Source of the DNA: Novosphingobium lentum NBRC 107847
GTDB taxonomy: Bacteria; Pseudomonadota; Alphaproteobacteria; Sphingomonadales; Sphingomonadaceae
Assembly: GCF_001590965.1 (NCBI RefSeq)
Contig: NZ_BCTW01000003.1
Coordinates: 186,001 to 250,000 of the forward strand
Length of the DNA stretch: 64,000 nucleotides
Direction of reading: 5' to 3'
The first letter of the stretch is position 1; each line of letters starts with the position of its first letter. The position numbers and the translations under genes were made by a program. Shown one piece after another: positions 63,383-64,000 of this stretch. The notes under the pieces are model-generated. The model did no database searches and had not been told where the DNA came from. It saw only the letters and a program-made list of their open reading frames with translations.

Positions 63383-63505
63383 CAGGCAAAATTTCGAGCC
63401 CTGCGCGAGGTTGCGGCTTGCCACTCGACCTGCCGGGTTTATGAAGAATTCACAAGTATGAAAGCGCGTGGCGCGGAGCCGCGTGTGACGGGAGCATCGG
63501 AATTC

Positions 63506-64000
63506 ATGGCGCACATCCGGACCACACACGTCGGCAGCCTGCCGCGCGGCGACGAGCTGACCCCGGTGCTGCTGGCGCGCGATGCGGGCGAACCGTTCGA
63601 TTCGGTGGAGTTCGACACGCTGGTGCAGGCCGCGGTCGATGACGCGGTGACGCGCCAGATCGCCGCCGGGGTTGATGTGGTCAGCGACGGCGAACTGGGC
63701 AAGGTCGGCTATTCGACCTACATGATCGAGCGGCTGAGCGGGTTTGGCGGGCACATCGATCGCAAACCCGCCGCCGACCTCGCGCCGCTGCCCGACTTGC
63801 GCAAGAAGCTGGCGGTGATGATGGGCTCGCAGGACTTTGTGCGCGCATCGTGCATCGGCCCGGTGCGGCTGGTCACGCTCGATCCGCTGCACGACGATAT
63901 CCGGCGGTTCAAGGCCGCATTGGCGCCGCACGGCGAAGGGCAGGCGGCGTTCATGAATGCGGCGTCGCCCGGCCTGATCACCGCGTTCCAGGTCAATCGC
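63506..64000 (+). CDS. Cobalamin-independent methionine-synthase-like protein, 3' truncated
   Basis: The frame from the ATG at 63506 is open to the end of the window (165 codons). IRTTHVGSLPRGDELTPVLLARDAG is the typical start of the MetE C-terminal-domain-like (UROD/MetE) family, followed by DAVTRQIAAGVDVVSDGELGKVGYSTYMIERLSGFGG. Single-domain members act in methyl transfer, some on O-demethylation of aromatics, which would fit the pobA neighbour, but this is conjecture. An in-frame ATG at 63458 is also possible; the family usually starts just before IRTTHVGS. Confidence 0.85.
   Translation, partial: MAHIRTTHVGSLPRGDELTPVLLARDAGEPFDSVEFDTLVQAAVDDAVTRQIAAGVDVVSDGELGKVGYSTYMIERLSGFGGHIDRKPAADLAPLPDLRKKLAVMMGSQDFVRASCIGPVRLVTLDPLHDDIRRFKAALAPHGEGQAAFMNAASPGLITAFQVNR

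Overview
This 64 kb window is GC-rich, densely coding chromosome, most consistent with an alphaproteobacterium of the Sphingomonadales, probably Novosphingobium-like. That placement is inferred from the CcrM methylase, the complete hpn hopanoid cluster with ispH beside it, the TonB-dependent receptor next to a TPR-sulfotransferase, the dispersed inverted repeats typical of this group, and the frequent GTG/TTG starts. I see no rRNA, tRNA, CRISPR array, prophage or classical IS element.

Layout. 1-5040: end of an SDR gene, ccrM with a leader rich in GANTC sites and a CtrA-like box, folP, a cupin-like protein and an exported cyclophilin. 5041-10676: a small membrane protein, a lipoprotein, and a minus-strand operon of response regulator, LysM/FecR protein and CHASE2 histidine kinase. 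10980-16007: a three-part drug efflux operon (MFS pump, membrane fusion protein, outer-membrane factor) with a divergent TetR gene. 16034-20560: glpD, a FucP-like sugar transporter, an EthD protein and an LhgO-like oxidoreductase. 20673-38105: hopanoid biosynthesis in four blocks: hpnI-hpnK-hpnL (+); hpnI-hpnJ-hpnK (-), a second copy of I and K; hpnA-B-C-D-E-shc-hpnG (+), mostly linked by ATGA/GTGA overlaps; hpnH-ispH (-); and hpnM (+). 38166-42695: a DUF2141 protein and a sulfate ABC importer. 42715-49735: a LysR regulator divergent from a leucine-catabolism operon (isovaleryl-CoA dehydrogenase, methylcrotonyl-CoA carboxylase beta and alpha). The operon is interrupted by a DUF559 nuclease cassette and carries a CPBP protease gene. 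50183-55736: an exported M20 hydrolase, a Rieske oxygenase coupled to an FAD oxidoreductase, and an amino-acid permease. 55981-61125: a TPR-sulfotransferase, a TonB-dependent receptor and an atypical winged-helix regulator. 61224-64000: pobA with a divergent AraC regulator, and the start of a MetE-like gene.

How the genes work together. IspH supplies isoprenoid precursors. HpnD, HpnC and HpnE make squalene from farnesyl diphosphate. Squalene-hopene cyclase closes the ring system. HpnH and HpnG add and trim the adenosyl side chain. HpnI, HpnK and HpnJ build the sugar or cyclitol head group. HpnM probably helps move lipid across the periplasm. The doubled HpnI/HpnK set suggests two head-group branches.

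The observations most worth following up are these: the DUF559 gene flanked by 55-bp inverted REP-like arms with compensatory changes; the duplicated hpnI/hpnK; an apparent CTG start for the second hpnK; a GC-poor segment inside mccA; a probable minus-strand small RNA ending at a strong terminator near 49,930; and two phased direct-repeat operators near OmpR-family regulator genes.
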